Below, in pieces: positions 1-7,213 of a stretch of 17,943 nt of DNA. The notes under the pieces were generated by a model. That model searched no databases and was not told where the DNA came from. It saw only the letters and a program-made list of their open reading frames with translations. The stretch is from JAVDCA01 sp036491235 (GTDB lineage Bacteria > Pseudomonadota > Alphaproteobacteria > Rhizobiales > Xanthobacteraceae), in contig DASXCK010000476.1 of assembly GCA_036491235.1 (NCBI GenBank), positions 1 through 17,943 on the forward strand, written 5' to 3'. Every line of letters begins with the position of its first letter. Within the stretch, counting starts at the first letter, position 1. The translations under genes and the position numbers were made by a program.

Positions 1-675
1 CTGCGGCTGTGGACGGCGAGCGCGGTCGTGGTCGTTGGCCTGCATGCCGCGGCCGGTGCGATGCTGGTCGCCTGGCACGATCCGATTCCGATGGGCGAGC
101 CCTCCGACGCGGTCCTGATCGATCTGTCGCCGTTCACGACGCCGGCGAGCCAGACCGTCGAGGACATTGCGCCGGGACCGTTGCAGCAGGAAGCGGCGGC
201 GCAACCGGAGCCCGAGAAGCCGAAGGAAGAGGAGAAGGTCGACGAGAAGGTCGACGTGCCGCCGGCGCCGGTGCCGCCGATCGCGGCGCTGCCGCCGCCC
301 GAGCCGATCACGCCCGAGCCCATGCCGACGCCGGTTGCGCCAGCGCCGCAGACGACCGCGCCGCCGCGCGCCCATGCGTCGAAGGCGCAAGTCCGATCCT
401 GGTACAGCAGCATCGTCCAGCAGATCGAACGCCACAAATCGTATCCGGACGCCGCGCGAAAGCGTGGCGAAACGGGCGAGGTCGAGCTTGCTTTCTCGAT
501 CGATCGCGAGGGGCATGTGCTGTCGAGCAGGATCGTGAAGAGCTCGGGCCATGCGACGCTCGACGAGGAAACGCTGACGACGGTACGCCGTGCGGCGCCA
601 TTCCCGACCCCGCCGAATGGACTCGATGGCCCGAAGTTCGATTTCACGGTTCCGGTGAAGTTCAATATTCGATAG
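1..675 (+). CDS. tonB: TonB-family energy transducer, 5' end cut by window
   Basis: The reading frame is open from the first base, so the true start lies just outside the window. The first visible residues form a hydrophobic helix ending near GAMLVAW, which fits the single N-terminal membrane anchor of TonB. A proline- and charge-rich linker follows (about residues 45-115, with runs such as EKPKEEEKVDEK and PPAPVPP) and would span the periplasm. The last 90 residues match a TonB C-terminal domain: WYSSIVQQIERHKSYPDAAR, then a GEVELAFSIDREGHV strand and a final FDFTVPVKFNIR strand. TonB proteins pass inner-membrane proton-motive energy, via ExbB/ExbD, to outer-membrane receptors. The adjacent btuB receptor suggests B12 uptake as its use. 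Probably only some 10-20 residues are missing. ExbB/ExbD are not in the window, and service to other receptors is equally possible. Confidence 0.9.
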   Translation: MRLWTASAVVVVGLHAAAGAMLVAWHDPIPMGEPSDAVLIDLSPFTTPASQTVEDIAPGPLQQEAAAQPEPEKPKEEEKVDEKVDVPPAPVPPIAALPPPEPITPEPMPTPVAPAPQTTAPPRAHASKAQVRSWYSSIVQQIERHKSYPDAARKRGETGEVELAFSIDREGHVLSSRIVKSSGHATLDEETLTTVRRAAPFPTPPNGLDGPKFDFTVPVKFNIR

Positions 676-743
676 CTGCTTGGTTGAGCTGTTGGCGGTC
701 GGACACACACGCCCGCGATCCGTGACGTGGCGAAATCATGGCG

Positions 744-773
744 TTGACACGCGCACAATCTGTCGCCTAGCAT
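744..773 (+). promoter_or_regulatory. Probable sigma70-type promoter of the btuB leader
   Basis: TTGACA at 744-749 is a perfect -35 hexamer. It is followed after 18 bp by TAGCAT at 768-773, a 4-of-6 match to the -10 consensus. The predicted start near 780 falls at the 5' edge of the riboswitch, which supports the assignment. It implies that btuB has its own transcript, separate from the tonB-like gene upstream. Nothing else was seen between 676 and 743. Confidence 0.6.
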
Positions 774-778
774 CCTCG

Positions 779-948
779 CGACGGTTCCCTTCGGGGATCA
801 AATGGGAACGCGGTGCGGGCAGGTTGCCCAATGCCGCGGCTGCCCCCGCAACTGTCAGCGGCGAATCTTTCGTCAGTTAGCCACTGGGGTCTCGGTCCCG
901 GGAAGGTGACGGAAGGTGGTGACCCGCGAGCCAGGAGACCTGCCGTCA
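779..948 (+). promoter_or_regulatory. Cobalamin (B12) riboswitch upstream of btuB
   Basis: All landmark elements of the cobalamin aptamer are present in order: the GGGAACGCGGTG segment (804-815), the GCTGCCCCCGCAACTGT core (839-855), the GCCACTGG junction (880-887), CCGGGAAGG (near 899-906) and the B12 box AGCCAGGAGACCTGCC (929-944). Adenosylcobalamin or a related form would bind the nascent RNA and lower expression of the receptor. Two blocks (838-855 and 921-946) are identical to the second riboswitch at 7214-7378, so both probably sense the same ligand. No intrinsic terminator with a U-run is visible before the start codon, so control is more likely at translation. Confidence 0.95.
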
Positions 949-981
949 ACCGTGGTCATACGCGAGCATGTCGGTCGGGGT

Positions 982-1072
982 GTAACTGACAGTGGCTAAA
1001 CCGGGGGTCTGTTTGACCGAAGGTGGGGGCTTCGTTCGCGGTGACGTGCCACTGGGCGTGTTACCCGAGGTG
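982..1072 (+). promoter_or_regulatory. btuB: Putative expression platform between riboswitch and btuB
   Basis: CAGTGGC (990-996) can pair with GCCACTG at 1048-1054, and GTAAC (982-986) with GTTAC at 1060-1064. Together they give a two-part hairpin ending directly before the Shine-Dalgarno GAGGTG (1067-1072). The same strand, CAGTGGCTAA (990-999), is also perfectly complementary over 10 nt to 877-886, which includes the conserved riboswitch junction. CTGACAGT (986-993) is complementary to 851-858 in the core. These pairings exclude one another. The complementarity is seen directly; the switching role is inferred. Confidence 0.5.
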
Positions 1073-1077
1073 TTTCC

Positions 1078-3156
1078 GTGTCGTCACATGTGTTGTTGTT
1101 TGCCGCTCGTCGCGGCGTGCGTTTCTGCGCGCCTGCGCTCCCGCTCCTTGCCATCTCCGCACTCACGCTGACGTTCCATCCTGCACCGGCCGCCGCCCAG
1201 GCGGTGGCGCTGCCGCCGGTTCAGGTCGACGTCTCCTCGCAACGCCGCCGTAATCAGGTGCCGGCGCCGACGCCAGTCGAGGAGCAGAGCGGTCAGGTCG
1301 TCACCAGCCCCACCACGGTGGCGACACCGGTGGCCGAGGTGGCGAACTCGATCACCGTGATCACGGCGGACGACATCGCGCGCCATCAGTACCGCACACT
1401 GCCGGACGCGCTCCAAGACGCGCCCGGCCTCAACGTCGTGCAGAGCGGCGGTGTCGGCGCCCAGACGTCGATCTTCATCCGCGGCACCAACTCCAACCAT
1501 GTCAAAGTGCTGATCGACGGCATCGACGTCACCGACCCGGGCAATCCGAGCCAGACGTTCGATTTCAGCCAGCTGCCGACCGACGACATCGCACGCATCG
1601 AGGTCCTGCGCGGGCCGCAAAGCGGCCTCTACGGTGCTGATGCCATCGGCGGCGTGATCTCGATCACGACCAAAAAGGGCGAGGGGCCGCCCAAGGCTTA
1701 TGCGAAATTCGAGGGTGGCTCGTTTGGCACATTCAACCAGTCGACCGGGGTGAGCGGCTCGCAGGACCGCTTCAACTACGCCTTCAATGTCATGCACCTT
1801 CATTCGGCATCCACGCCGGTGACGCCGCTCGGCATCCTGTCGCCGGGCGAGACGCGCAATAACGACTACTACGACAACAAGACGGTCTCGACGCGGCTCG
1901 GCTACGACTTCAGCGATGCGTTCAGCCTCAATCTCGTGTCACGCTATACCGCCTCGACGCACGACTTCACGGGGGATTTCGACGATAACTTTGGTCCGGA
2001 TTTCGCCAAGAGCACGCAGCTCGATCATCAGTCCTATTCGCGCCTCGAGGGGGTCTGGTCGCTGTTCGACGGCCGTTTCAAGAACTTCTTCGGGGCGGCC
2101 TACAGCGATGTCCAGACCAAGACCTTTTTCCCCGAGGACCCCAACGTCAACGGTCTTCTGCCCGGCAGCGGTCCGAGCATGTCCATCGGCAAGCGCACCA
2201 AGCTCGATTGGCGCGGCGTCCTCGCGATCAACCCCGACCACACCCTCGTGATGGGGCTCGAGAACGAGGTGTTCAGCTCCGACCAGTTCTCGCCTTTCCC
2301 CGTCGCCGTTCCGACGGCGTCGAATGTCAACCGCGGCACCTATGTCGAGCTGCAGTCGAAGTTCTGGGAGCGGCTCTTCCTGGTCGCCAACATCCGCCGC
2401 GACGACAACAGCGCGTTCGGTGGCCATCAGACCTTCCGGATCGCGCCTGCCTACATCGTCCCGTGGACGGAAACCAAGCTCAAGGCAAGCTATGGCACCG
2501 GCTTCAAGGCGCCGACGCTCTCACAGCTGTTCAGCCCCTTCCCGCCGACTTTCTTCAACAACCCCAACCTGCTGCCCGAGGTAAGCAAAGGCTACGACAT
2601 CGGCTTCGAGCAGCCGCTGATGCACGATCGCATCCGCTTCGGCGCGACCTACTTTCACAACGACATCACGGATCTGATTCAGAGCGTGGACACGGGTCAG
2701 TTCTTTTTCGGCATCCCGATCCAAACCTTGGGCAACGTCGGCCAGGCGACGACCTATGGGGCGGAGACGTTCGCGACGTTCACAGTCACGCCGTGGCTCC
2801 ATCTGCGCGCCGACTACACTTATACGGTCGCGCAGGACGACATCCTCCACCAGGAGCTGGTGCGGCGGCCGAAGAACAAGGCAAGCCTCTCGGCCGACTG
2901 GCAGGCAACCGAGAAGCTCAAGCTGACGTCGACGTTCCTCTACGTGGGTAGCTGGGTTGATCTCGATCGCGAGACCTTTAGTACGGTCTTTGCGCCGCCC
3001 TATCGGGTGGTCAACCTCGCGGCGAACTACGCCGCGAGCGAGCACGTCACCTATTTCGGCCGCATCGACAACCTGTTCAACGAGCACTACGAGGTGCCGG
3101 TCGGCTTCCTGCGGCCGGGCATCGGCGCCTTCGTCGGCGTCCGCCTGACCAACTGA
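1078..3156 (+). CDS. btuB: TonB-dependent outer-membrane vitamin B12 receptor BtuB
   Basis: This 692-residue protein binds cobalamin at the cell surface and passes it to the periplasm using TonB energy. The GTG start is chosen because GAGGTG lies 5 nt upstream and a signal peptide follows (about residues 1-40, ending APAAA). A TonB-box-like segment, LPPVQVDV, lies near residues 45-52. The plug domain is clear at about residues 88-205 (ITVITADDIA, LPDALQDAPGLNV, IFIRGTNSNHVKVLIDG, IEVLRGPQSGLYGADAIGGV). A beta-barrel follows, with late motifs such as KASYGTGFKAPTLSQLF and FGRIDNLFNEHYEVP. Receptors of this type share overall sequence, so the substrate call rests mainly on the upstream B12 riboswitch and the BtuB-like length. 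One oddity is that the last residues are VRLTN, without the terminal aromatic residue usual in outer-membrane barrels. Confidence 0.93.
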   Translation: MSSHVLLFAARRGVRFCAPALPLLAISALTLTFHPAPAAAQAVALPPVQVDVSSQRRRNQVPAPTPVEEQSGQVVTSPTTVATPVAEVANSITVITADDIARHQYRTLPDALQDAPGLNVVQSGGVGAQTSIFIRGTNSNHVKVLIDGIDVTDPGNPSQTFDFSQLPTDDIARIEVLRGPQSGLYGADAIGGVISITTKKGEGPPKAYAKFEGGSFGTFNQSTGVSGSQDRFNYAFNVMHLHSASTPVTPLGILSPGETRNNDYYDNKTVSTRLGYDFSDAFSLNLVSRYTASTHDFTGDFDDNFGPDFAKSTQLDHQSYSRLEGVWSLFDGRFKNFFGAAYSDVQTKTFFPEDPNVNGLLPGSGPSMSIGKRTKLDWRGVLAINPDHTLVMGLENEVFSSDQFSPFPVAVPTASNVNRGTYVELQSKFWERLFLVANIRRDDNSAFGGHQTFRIAPAYIVPWTETKLKASYGTGFKAPTLSQLFSPFPPTFFNNPNLLPEVSKGYDIGFEQPLMHDRIRFGATYFHNDITDLIQSVDTGQFFFGIPIQTLGNVGQATTYGAETFATFTVTPWLHLRADYTYTVAQDDILHQELVRRPKNKASLSADWQATEKLKLTSTFLYVGSWVDLDRETFSTVFAPPYRVVNLAANYAASEHVTYFGRIDNLFNEHYEVPVGFLRPGIGAFVGVRLTN

Positions 3157-3231
3157 CAAGCGGCCGCCGCCAGCGTAAGATGGGGCCCATCACTGAATCG
3201 AACCCGAACGCAAAAACTGGATGGTAATTCG

Positions 3232-3816
3232 ATGACCGACCGACATTTGTCCGATCTCGCGGGCTCGCGGCGCGTTTCGGCGCCGCATCTGGGCGCCGCG
3301 CAGTTGTTCTGCCTGGTGCTGCTGATCGCGGCGTCCATCTCGGCGAGCCTCGTGTTCGCCTGTGCGGCGCCGTTCGCGGCGTTCGCGGTGGTTGCGGTCG
3401 CCATGCTGCGGTTGCGGTCGGCCATGCTGGTCGTCGGCGCCGCTTGGCTGACCAACCAGGTCATCGGCTTCGGCCTTCTCGGCTATCCGCGCACGCTCGA
3501 CGCGGCGACGTGGGGCGTGGTGATCTGTCTCGCGGCCGTCGCTGCCGTTGTGGTGGCGTCGTTCGTGTTCAGGCGCTGGGCGCCGATGGGCCGATTCGCG
3601 CTCTATCCCGTCGCCTTCTTGGCGAGCTTCGTTGCCTATGAGCTCGTTCTCGCGGCGGCCACGCCGGTTCTGGGCGGCGCCGAGAACTTCACCGCGGTGA
3701 TCATCGGCCAGCTCGCGTTCGTGAATGGGGTCTGGCTGATCGGGCTCGTCGTCGCCTCCGAGGCTGGCCGGCTGTTCGTCGGCACCCAGGACGCGCTCCG
3801 CCAAAGCCGCGCCTGA
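3232..3816 (+). CDS. Six-helix inner-membrane protein downstream of btuB, possible B12 transporter
   Basis: This 194-residue protein has a short charged N-terminus and about six hydrophobic segments (near residues 24-44, 46-58, 62-82, 94-113, 123-146 and 153-176). It starts 75 bp after btuB on the same strand with no terminator between, so it is probably under the same B12 riboswitch. The family is not recognised with certainty. Its size, helix number and place beside btuB resemble BtuM-type or ECF S-component-like B12 importers, which carry a functional cysteine; Cys27, Cys44 and Cys99 are present here. The conserved-looking loop WLTNQVIGFGLLGYP (residues 72-86) is a likely functional region. 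No btuCDF genes are visible, which leaves the inner-membrane step open for this protein. The function is inferred from context only. The ribosome site is weak (GGATGG about 7 nt upstream of ATG). Confidence 0.8.
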   Translation: MTDRHLSDLAGSRRVSAPHLGAAQLFCLVLLIAASISASLVFACAAPFAAFAVVAVAMLRLRSAMLVVGAAWLTNQVIGFGLLGYPRTLDAATWGVVICLAAVAAVVVASFVFRRWAPMGRFALYPVAFLASFVAYELVLAAATPVLGGAENFTAVIIGQLAFVNGVWLIGLVVASEAGRLFVGTQDALRQSRA

Positions 3817-3833
3817 TCAGGGCGCAGCGGTTG

Positions 3834-3855
3834 GGCAGCGGCGTACGCCGCTGCC
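3834..3855. terminator. Perfect 22-bp palindrome between convergent genes
   Basis: Bases 3834-3855 form a perfect, GC-rich inverted repeat with its centre between 3844 and 3845, followed on the plus strand by TGTCTT. It lies 18 bp after the membrane-protein stop and 15 bp beyond the stop of the small minus-strand ORF. That is where a bidirectional terminator would be expected. No long T-run is present, so strength cannot be judged. Confidence 0.5.
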
Positions 3856-3869
3856 TGTCTTCATGAGAC

Positions 3870-4061
3870 TTAATCTCGTTGATCGAGGGCCGATGATGGC
3901 TCTGCGCGGCGCGGATTGTCCTCCGCGGCGATGAGGTTTGACCTCAGGGTCTCGACGTAGGCGAGGATCGCGTCGCCGATCCTCGCCCAATCGATGCGCT
4001 TGTGGGCGTGCGGTTGCGCCAGATGATGTTCCGGCCGGTCGTGACCATCCCGGTCAGCCAT
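3870..4061 (-). CDS. Small His-rich protein overlapping the end of nrdB, unknown function
   Basis: This 63-residue ORF starts with ATG at 4061-4059. It overlaps the nrdB stop codon by 8 bases (ATGGCTGA arrangement), as expected for translational coupling as the third gene of the nrd operon. Codons in its middle use mostly G or C in third position like the neighbours, which supports real coding. The first 20 residues contain five histidines (positions 7, 12, 13, 18, 20) and several acidic residues. Residues about 21-48 form a likely amphipathic helix (KRIDWARIGDAILAYVETLR). No family is recognised. Given its place, a role in assembling or loading metal into NrdB is conceivable but pure inference. 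There is no strong Shine-Dalgarno, so expression would depend on ribosomes finishing nrdB. Confidence 0.6.
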   Translation of the reverse strand: MADRDGHDRPEHHLAQPHAHKRIDWARIGDAILAYVETLRSNLIAAEDNPRRAEPSSALDQRD

Positions 4062-5151
4062 TCGCAGCCGCCCGCTGTTGCGTCCGGCCGAACGTCGCCC
4101 ATACGCCGTCCTCTCCGTCCCAGCTGCCGCGGCTCGCGGCCTTGGAATATTCGGTGGCGCGCTGCTCGAAGAAGTTCGCATGCTCAACGCCGTTGAGGAT
4201 CTCGACGAGCCAGGGCAGCGGATGCGGCTTAAGCTGCTGGTAGCCGCCTTCGGTGGTTTCGAAGTACCCGAAGATCGGCGCCAGCCTGAGCTGGGTGAGC
4301 CGCCAATCGGCCACGTAGCGGACATAGGCACGGATCTCCTCCGGTTTCATGCCCTCGATACCGCCCATGCCGAAGGCCAGATCGACGAAGTTCTCCTCGA
4401 GCCTCACCATGGTTTGTGCCACGTCCGCGATGTCGTCGCGGACCGCGCGCGTGACCGCGCCCGTCTCACGATTCCACTCGTGGAATAGCCGGATTACGCC
4501 CTCGCAATGCAGGCTCTCGTCGCGCACCGACCAGCTCACGATCTGCCCCATGCCGTTCATCTTGTTGTGGCGCGGGAAATTGAGCAGCATCGCGAAGCTG
4601 GCGAAGAGAGCCATGCCTTCCGTGAAGGCGCCGAACATCGCAAGCGTCCGCGCCACGTCGGCGACCGTCTCGACGCCGAACTGATGCATGTAGTCGGCCT
4701 TGGCGCGCATCTCGGCGTAGTCGCGGAACGCCTCGAACTCGGTCTTCGGCATGCCCAGCGTTTTCAGCAGCAACGCATACGCGTCGATGTGCACGGTCTC
4801 CATGTTGGTGAAGGCCGCCATCATCATCTGCACGGTGAGCGGCTGGAAGATCGGGATGTAGCGCTTGAGATAGTTGTCGCCGACCTCGATGTCCGACTGG
4901 GTGAAGAAGCGGAAGATCTGCGTCAGCAGCGCACGCTCGTTGGCGGTGACGCGGTCCGATGCCCAGTCCTTGAGGTCGGGGCCGAGCGGCACCTCCTCGC
5001 CCATCCAGTGGGTCTGCTGCTGGCGCTTCCAGAATTCATAGGCCCAGGCGTAGCGGTCGACGTCATACGTGCCGGTCGAGTCCAGCAGGCCGACGCGGCC
5101 CTTGCCGATCAGCGTGCGCGGATCGACGCCGCTCAGATCGATCACTGACAT
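4054..5151 (-). CDS. nrdB: Class I ribonucleotide reductase small (beta) subunit
   Basis: This 365-residue radical-generating subunit holds the di-metal centre and tyrosyl radical that start ribonucleotide reduction in NrdA. Metal ligands can be aligned with E. coli NrdB: Asp87, Glu118 and His121 (METVHIDAY), Glu178 (FTEGM), Glu212 and His215 (RDESLH). Tyr125 sits four residues after His121, at the radical-tyrosine position, so this is a tyrosyl-radical type rather than a Phe-substituted one. Tyr335 in the C-terminal tail (TEYSKA) may serve in radical transfer. The start at 5151 is chosen because GAGGAG lies 8 nt upstream and the family length fits; a longer open frame to 5325 runs back into nrdA without family-like sequence. 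It overlaps nrdA by 10 bases. There is no N-terminal ATP-cone. It is co-transcribed with nrdA under the B12 riboswitch. Confidence 0.96.
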   Translation of the reverse strand: MSVIDLSGVDPRTLIGKGRVGLLDSTGTYDVDRYAWAYEFWKRQQQTHWMGEEVPLGPDLKDWASDRVTANERALLTQIFRFFTQSDIEVGDNYLKRYIPIFQPLTVQMMMAAFTNMETVHIDAYALLLKTLGMPKTEFEAFRDYAEMRAKADYMHQFGVETVADVARTLAMFGAFTEGMALFASFAMLLNFPRHNKMNGMGQIVSWSVRDESLHCEGVIRLFHEWNRETGAVTRAVRDDIADVAQTMVRLEENFVDLAFGMGGIEGMKPEEIRAYVRYVADWRLTQLRLAPIFGYFETTEGGYQQLKPHPLPWLVEILNGVEHANFFEQRATEYSKAASRGSWDGEDGVWATFGRTQQRAAANG

Positions 5152-7097
5152 GCCAAGCACTCCTCGTAGTCGGTCCGCTCCGTCGCGCCGTTGTGTTGTG
5201 CCGGGATCTCGCCGGCGGTGAGCTTGCCCGCGAACGCCGCGCGCGAGATCGACTTGGAGCGGCAGTAGTAGAGGCTCTTCACGCCGCGCTTCCATGCCGT
5301 CCAATGCAGCATGTGCAGGTCCCACTTATCGATATCGGCGGGCAGATAGAGATTGATCGACTGGCTCTGGCAGATGAACGGCGCGCGATCGGCCGCGAGC
5401 TCGACGATCCAGCGCTGATCGATCTCGAACGCCGTTCGGAATACGGCCTTCTCGTGCTCCGACAGAAAATCGAGGTGGGCGACCGACCCTTCATGCTCGA
5501 TGATCGACTGCCATACCTCGGGCGTATCGGCACCGTTCCGGGCCAAGACGGCTGCGAGATGCGGATTGCGCACCGAAATCGCCCCCGACAGCGTCTTGTG
5601 CGTATAGATGTTGGCCGGGATCGGCTCGATGCATGCGCTGGTGCCGCCGCAGATGATGCTGATCGACGCGGTGGGCGCGATCGAGAGCTTGTGGCTGAAG
5701 CGCGCCATCACGCCGCGTTCGAGCGCATCCGGGCACGGCCCGCGCTCATGCGCCAGTGCCACCGAGGCGGCGTCGGCGGCGCGCCGGATCTTTTGAAACA
5801 TGTTGATGTTGAACGATTTTGCGAGCGCGCTTTCGAGCGGAATGCCGCGGGCCTGGAGGAACGAGTGGAAACCCATCACGCCGAGGCCGACGGAGCGCTC
5901 GCGCAGCGCCGCATAGCGCGCCCGCTTCATGCCCTCGGGTGCTACGGTGATGAAGTGGGTGAGCACGTTGTCGAGGAAGCGCATGATGTCCTCGATGAAA
6001 TCGGGCTCGTCCTTCCATTCGTCCCAGGTATCGAAGTTGAGCGACGAGAGGCAGCACACGGCGGTGCGTTCCTCGTCGCGATGATCGCGGCCCGTCGGCA
6101 GCGTGATCTCGCTGCACAGGTTGGAGGTCGTGACCCGCAGTCCCAACTCGCGCTGATGCTTGGGCAGCGCGCGGTTCACGGTATCGATGAACAGAAGGTA
6201 GGGCTCGCCGGTCTGCAGCCGGGTCTCCAGGATGCGTTGCCAGAGCTGGCGCGCATCGATCTCGCGGACAATGGCAGAGTCTTTCGGGCTGCGCAACGCG
6301 AACGGTTTGCCGTCACCGACCGCCTGCATGAATTCGTCGGTGACGTTGATGCCGTGATGCAGGTTGAGGCTCTTGCGGTTGAAGTCGCCCGACGCCTTGC
6401 GGATTTCGAGGAACTCCTCGATCTCGGGATGATGGATGTCGAGATAGACCGCGGCCGACCCGCGCCGCAGCGAGCCCTGGCTGATGGCGAGCGTCAATCC
6501 GTCCATGACATGGATGAACGGGATGATACCCGACGTCTCGCCGCCCTTCACCTTCTCGCCGATCGAGCGCACCTGGCCCCAATACGTGCCGATGCCGCCG
6601 CCATTGGAGGCGAGCCACACGTTCTCGTTCCAGATGCCGACAATGCCGGTGAGTGAATCCGACACCGAATTGAGGAAGCAGGAGATCGGAAGTCCCCGCG
6701 TGGTGCCGCCGTTGGAGAGCACGGGCGTCGCCGGCATGAACCATAGTCGCGACATGGCATCGTAAAGACGCTGCGCATGCCCGACGTCATCCGCGAACGC
6801 GCACGACACGCGGGCAAACAGATCCTGGAAGCTTTCGCCCGGCAACAAATAGCGGTCGGTGAGCGTGAGCTTGCCGAACGCCGTCAGGAGACTGTCGCGC
6901 GAGCGGTCGAGGCGCAGATCGGCGGGGCGGGGCGGCGCCGCAAGCGGTGCCGGCAGCGGTGCGGGATGCGCGCGCCGCGGCGGCTGGACGACGGGGCGCA
7001 GCTCCAGGATGGCTGCGGTGTGCTCGGCCGACGATGGCGTCGGCGTTTTGGGCAGGACCAGGTGACCACGCTGATCGAAGTCGTAGGCGTATGACAT
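5142..7097 (-). CDS. nrdA: Class I ribonucleotide reductase large (alpha) subunit
   Basis: This 651-residue catalytic subunit reduces ribonucleoside diphosphates to deoxynucleotides with its NrdB partner. Visible active-site features are the redox cysteine Cys140 (LPISCFLNS), the Asn326-Cys328-Glu330 triad (SNLCSEI, with the thiyl-radical Cys328), the second redox cysteine in AVCCLSS (Cys348 or Cys349) and the Tyr610-Tyr611 radical pair (SLYYCRS). The C-terminal shuttle pair Cys647/Cys650 is in the final ECLACQ. The N-terminal 60 residues are proline-rich and too short for an ATP-cone, so the usual dATP off-switch is apparently absent. ATG at 7097 is preferred; a TTG two codons earlier is possible. 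The leader carries a cobalamin riboswitch although this enzyme does not use B12. That is known for some bacteria that also own class II NrdJ, such as Streptomyces. Confidence 0.96.
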   Translation of the reverse strand: MSYAYDFDQRGHLVLPKTPTPSSAEHTAAILELRPVVQPPRRAHPAPLPAPLAAPPRPADLRLDRSRDSLLTAFGKLTLTDRYLLPGESFQDLFARVSCAFADDVGHAQRLYDAMSRLWFMPATPVLSNGGTTRGLPISCFLNSVSDSLTGIVGIWNENVWLASNGGGIGTYWGQVRSIGEKVKGGETSGIIPFIHVMDGLTLAISQGSLRRGSAAVYLDIHHPEIEEFLEIRKASGDFNRKSLNLHHGINVTDEFMQAVGDGKPFALRSPKDSAIVREIDARQLWQRILETRLQTGEPYLLFIDTVNRALPKHQRELGLRVTTSNLCSEITLPTGRDHRDEERTAVCCLSSLNFDTWDEWKDEPDFIEDIMRFLDNVLTHFITVAPEGMKRARYAALRERSVGLGVMGFHSFLQARGIPLESALAKSFNINMFQKIRRAADAASVALAHERGPCPDALERGVMARFSHKLSIAPTASISIICGGTSACIEPIPANIYTHKTLSGAISVRNPHLAAVLARNGADTPEVWQSIIEHEGSVAHLDFLSEHEKAVFRTAFEIDQRWIVELAADRAPFICQSQSINLYLPADIDKWDLHMLHWTAWKRGVKSLYYCRSKSISRAAFAGKLTAGEIPAQHNGATERTDYEECLACQ

Positions 7098-7103
7098 CGG
7101 CAA

Positions 7104-7185
7104 CCCCGCGATGTTGGGGCAGGGGTCAGGCGGACGACTTGCGCGGGAGCCGGCGACGAGCGCGACGGTGGCAAGCGATCCACCG
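7104..7185 (-). promoter_or_regulatory. nrdA: Hairpins in the nrdA leader, possible expression platform
   Basis: On the minus strand CGGTGG (7185-7180) and CCACCG (7171-7166) form a perfect 6-bp stem with an 8-nt loop. The same segment CCGGTGG (7186-7180) can instead pair, with one G-U pair, with the riboswitch junction CCACTGG (7285-7279). A smaller hairpin pairs CCCC (7119-7116) with GGGG (7107-7104). It covers the only purine-rich, Shine-Dalgarno-like stretch, 6 nt before the ATG. No U-run terminator was seen. The regulatory role is inferred from these complementarities. Confidence 0.4.
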
Positions 7186-7213
7186 GGCCACCCCGCCCGA
7201 GGACGTTCCTTCG

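Noticed and set aside
9..725. Alternative plus-strand frame over the tonB-like gene
   Set aside because: The frame at 28-675 shows the anchor helix, proline linker and TonB C-terminal domain; the other is Arg/Gly/Ala-rich shadow sequence.
3221..3235. Four-codon mini-ORF whose stop overlaps the ATG of the membrane-protein gene
   Set aside because: The ATGA overlap could couple translation, but an ORF this short arises easily by chance and has no ribosome site of its own.
5152..5325. N-terminal extension of NrdB by 58 residues
   Set aside because: The extension lies within nrdA, has no family-like sequence, and a good Shine-Dalgarno precedes the inner ATG at 5151.
5193..6656. A 487-residue open frame on the plus strand opposite nrdA
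   Set aside because: It is antisense to clear NrdA motifs, has low-complexity composition and lacks a ribosome site; it is explained by base composition.
5142..7097. Class II (B12-dependent) ribonucleotide reductase, suggested by the riboswitch
   Set aside because: A complete NrdB with di-metal ligands and radical tyrosine follows with a 10-base overlap, and the Tyr-Tyr pair and C-terminal CxxC fit class I NrdA.
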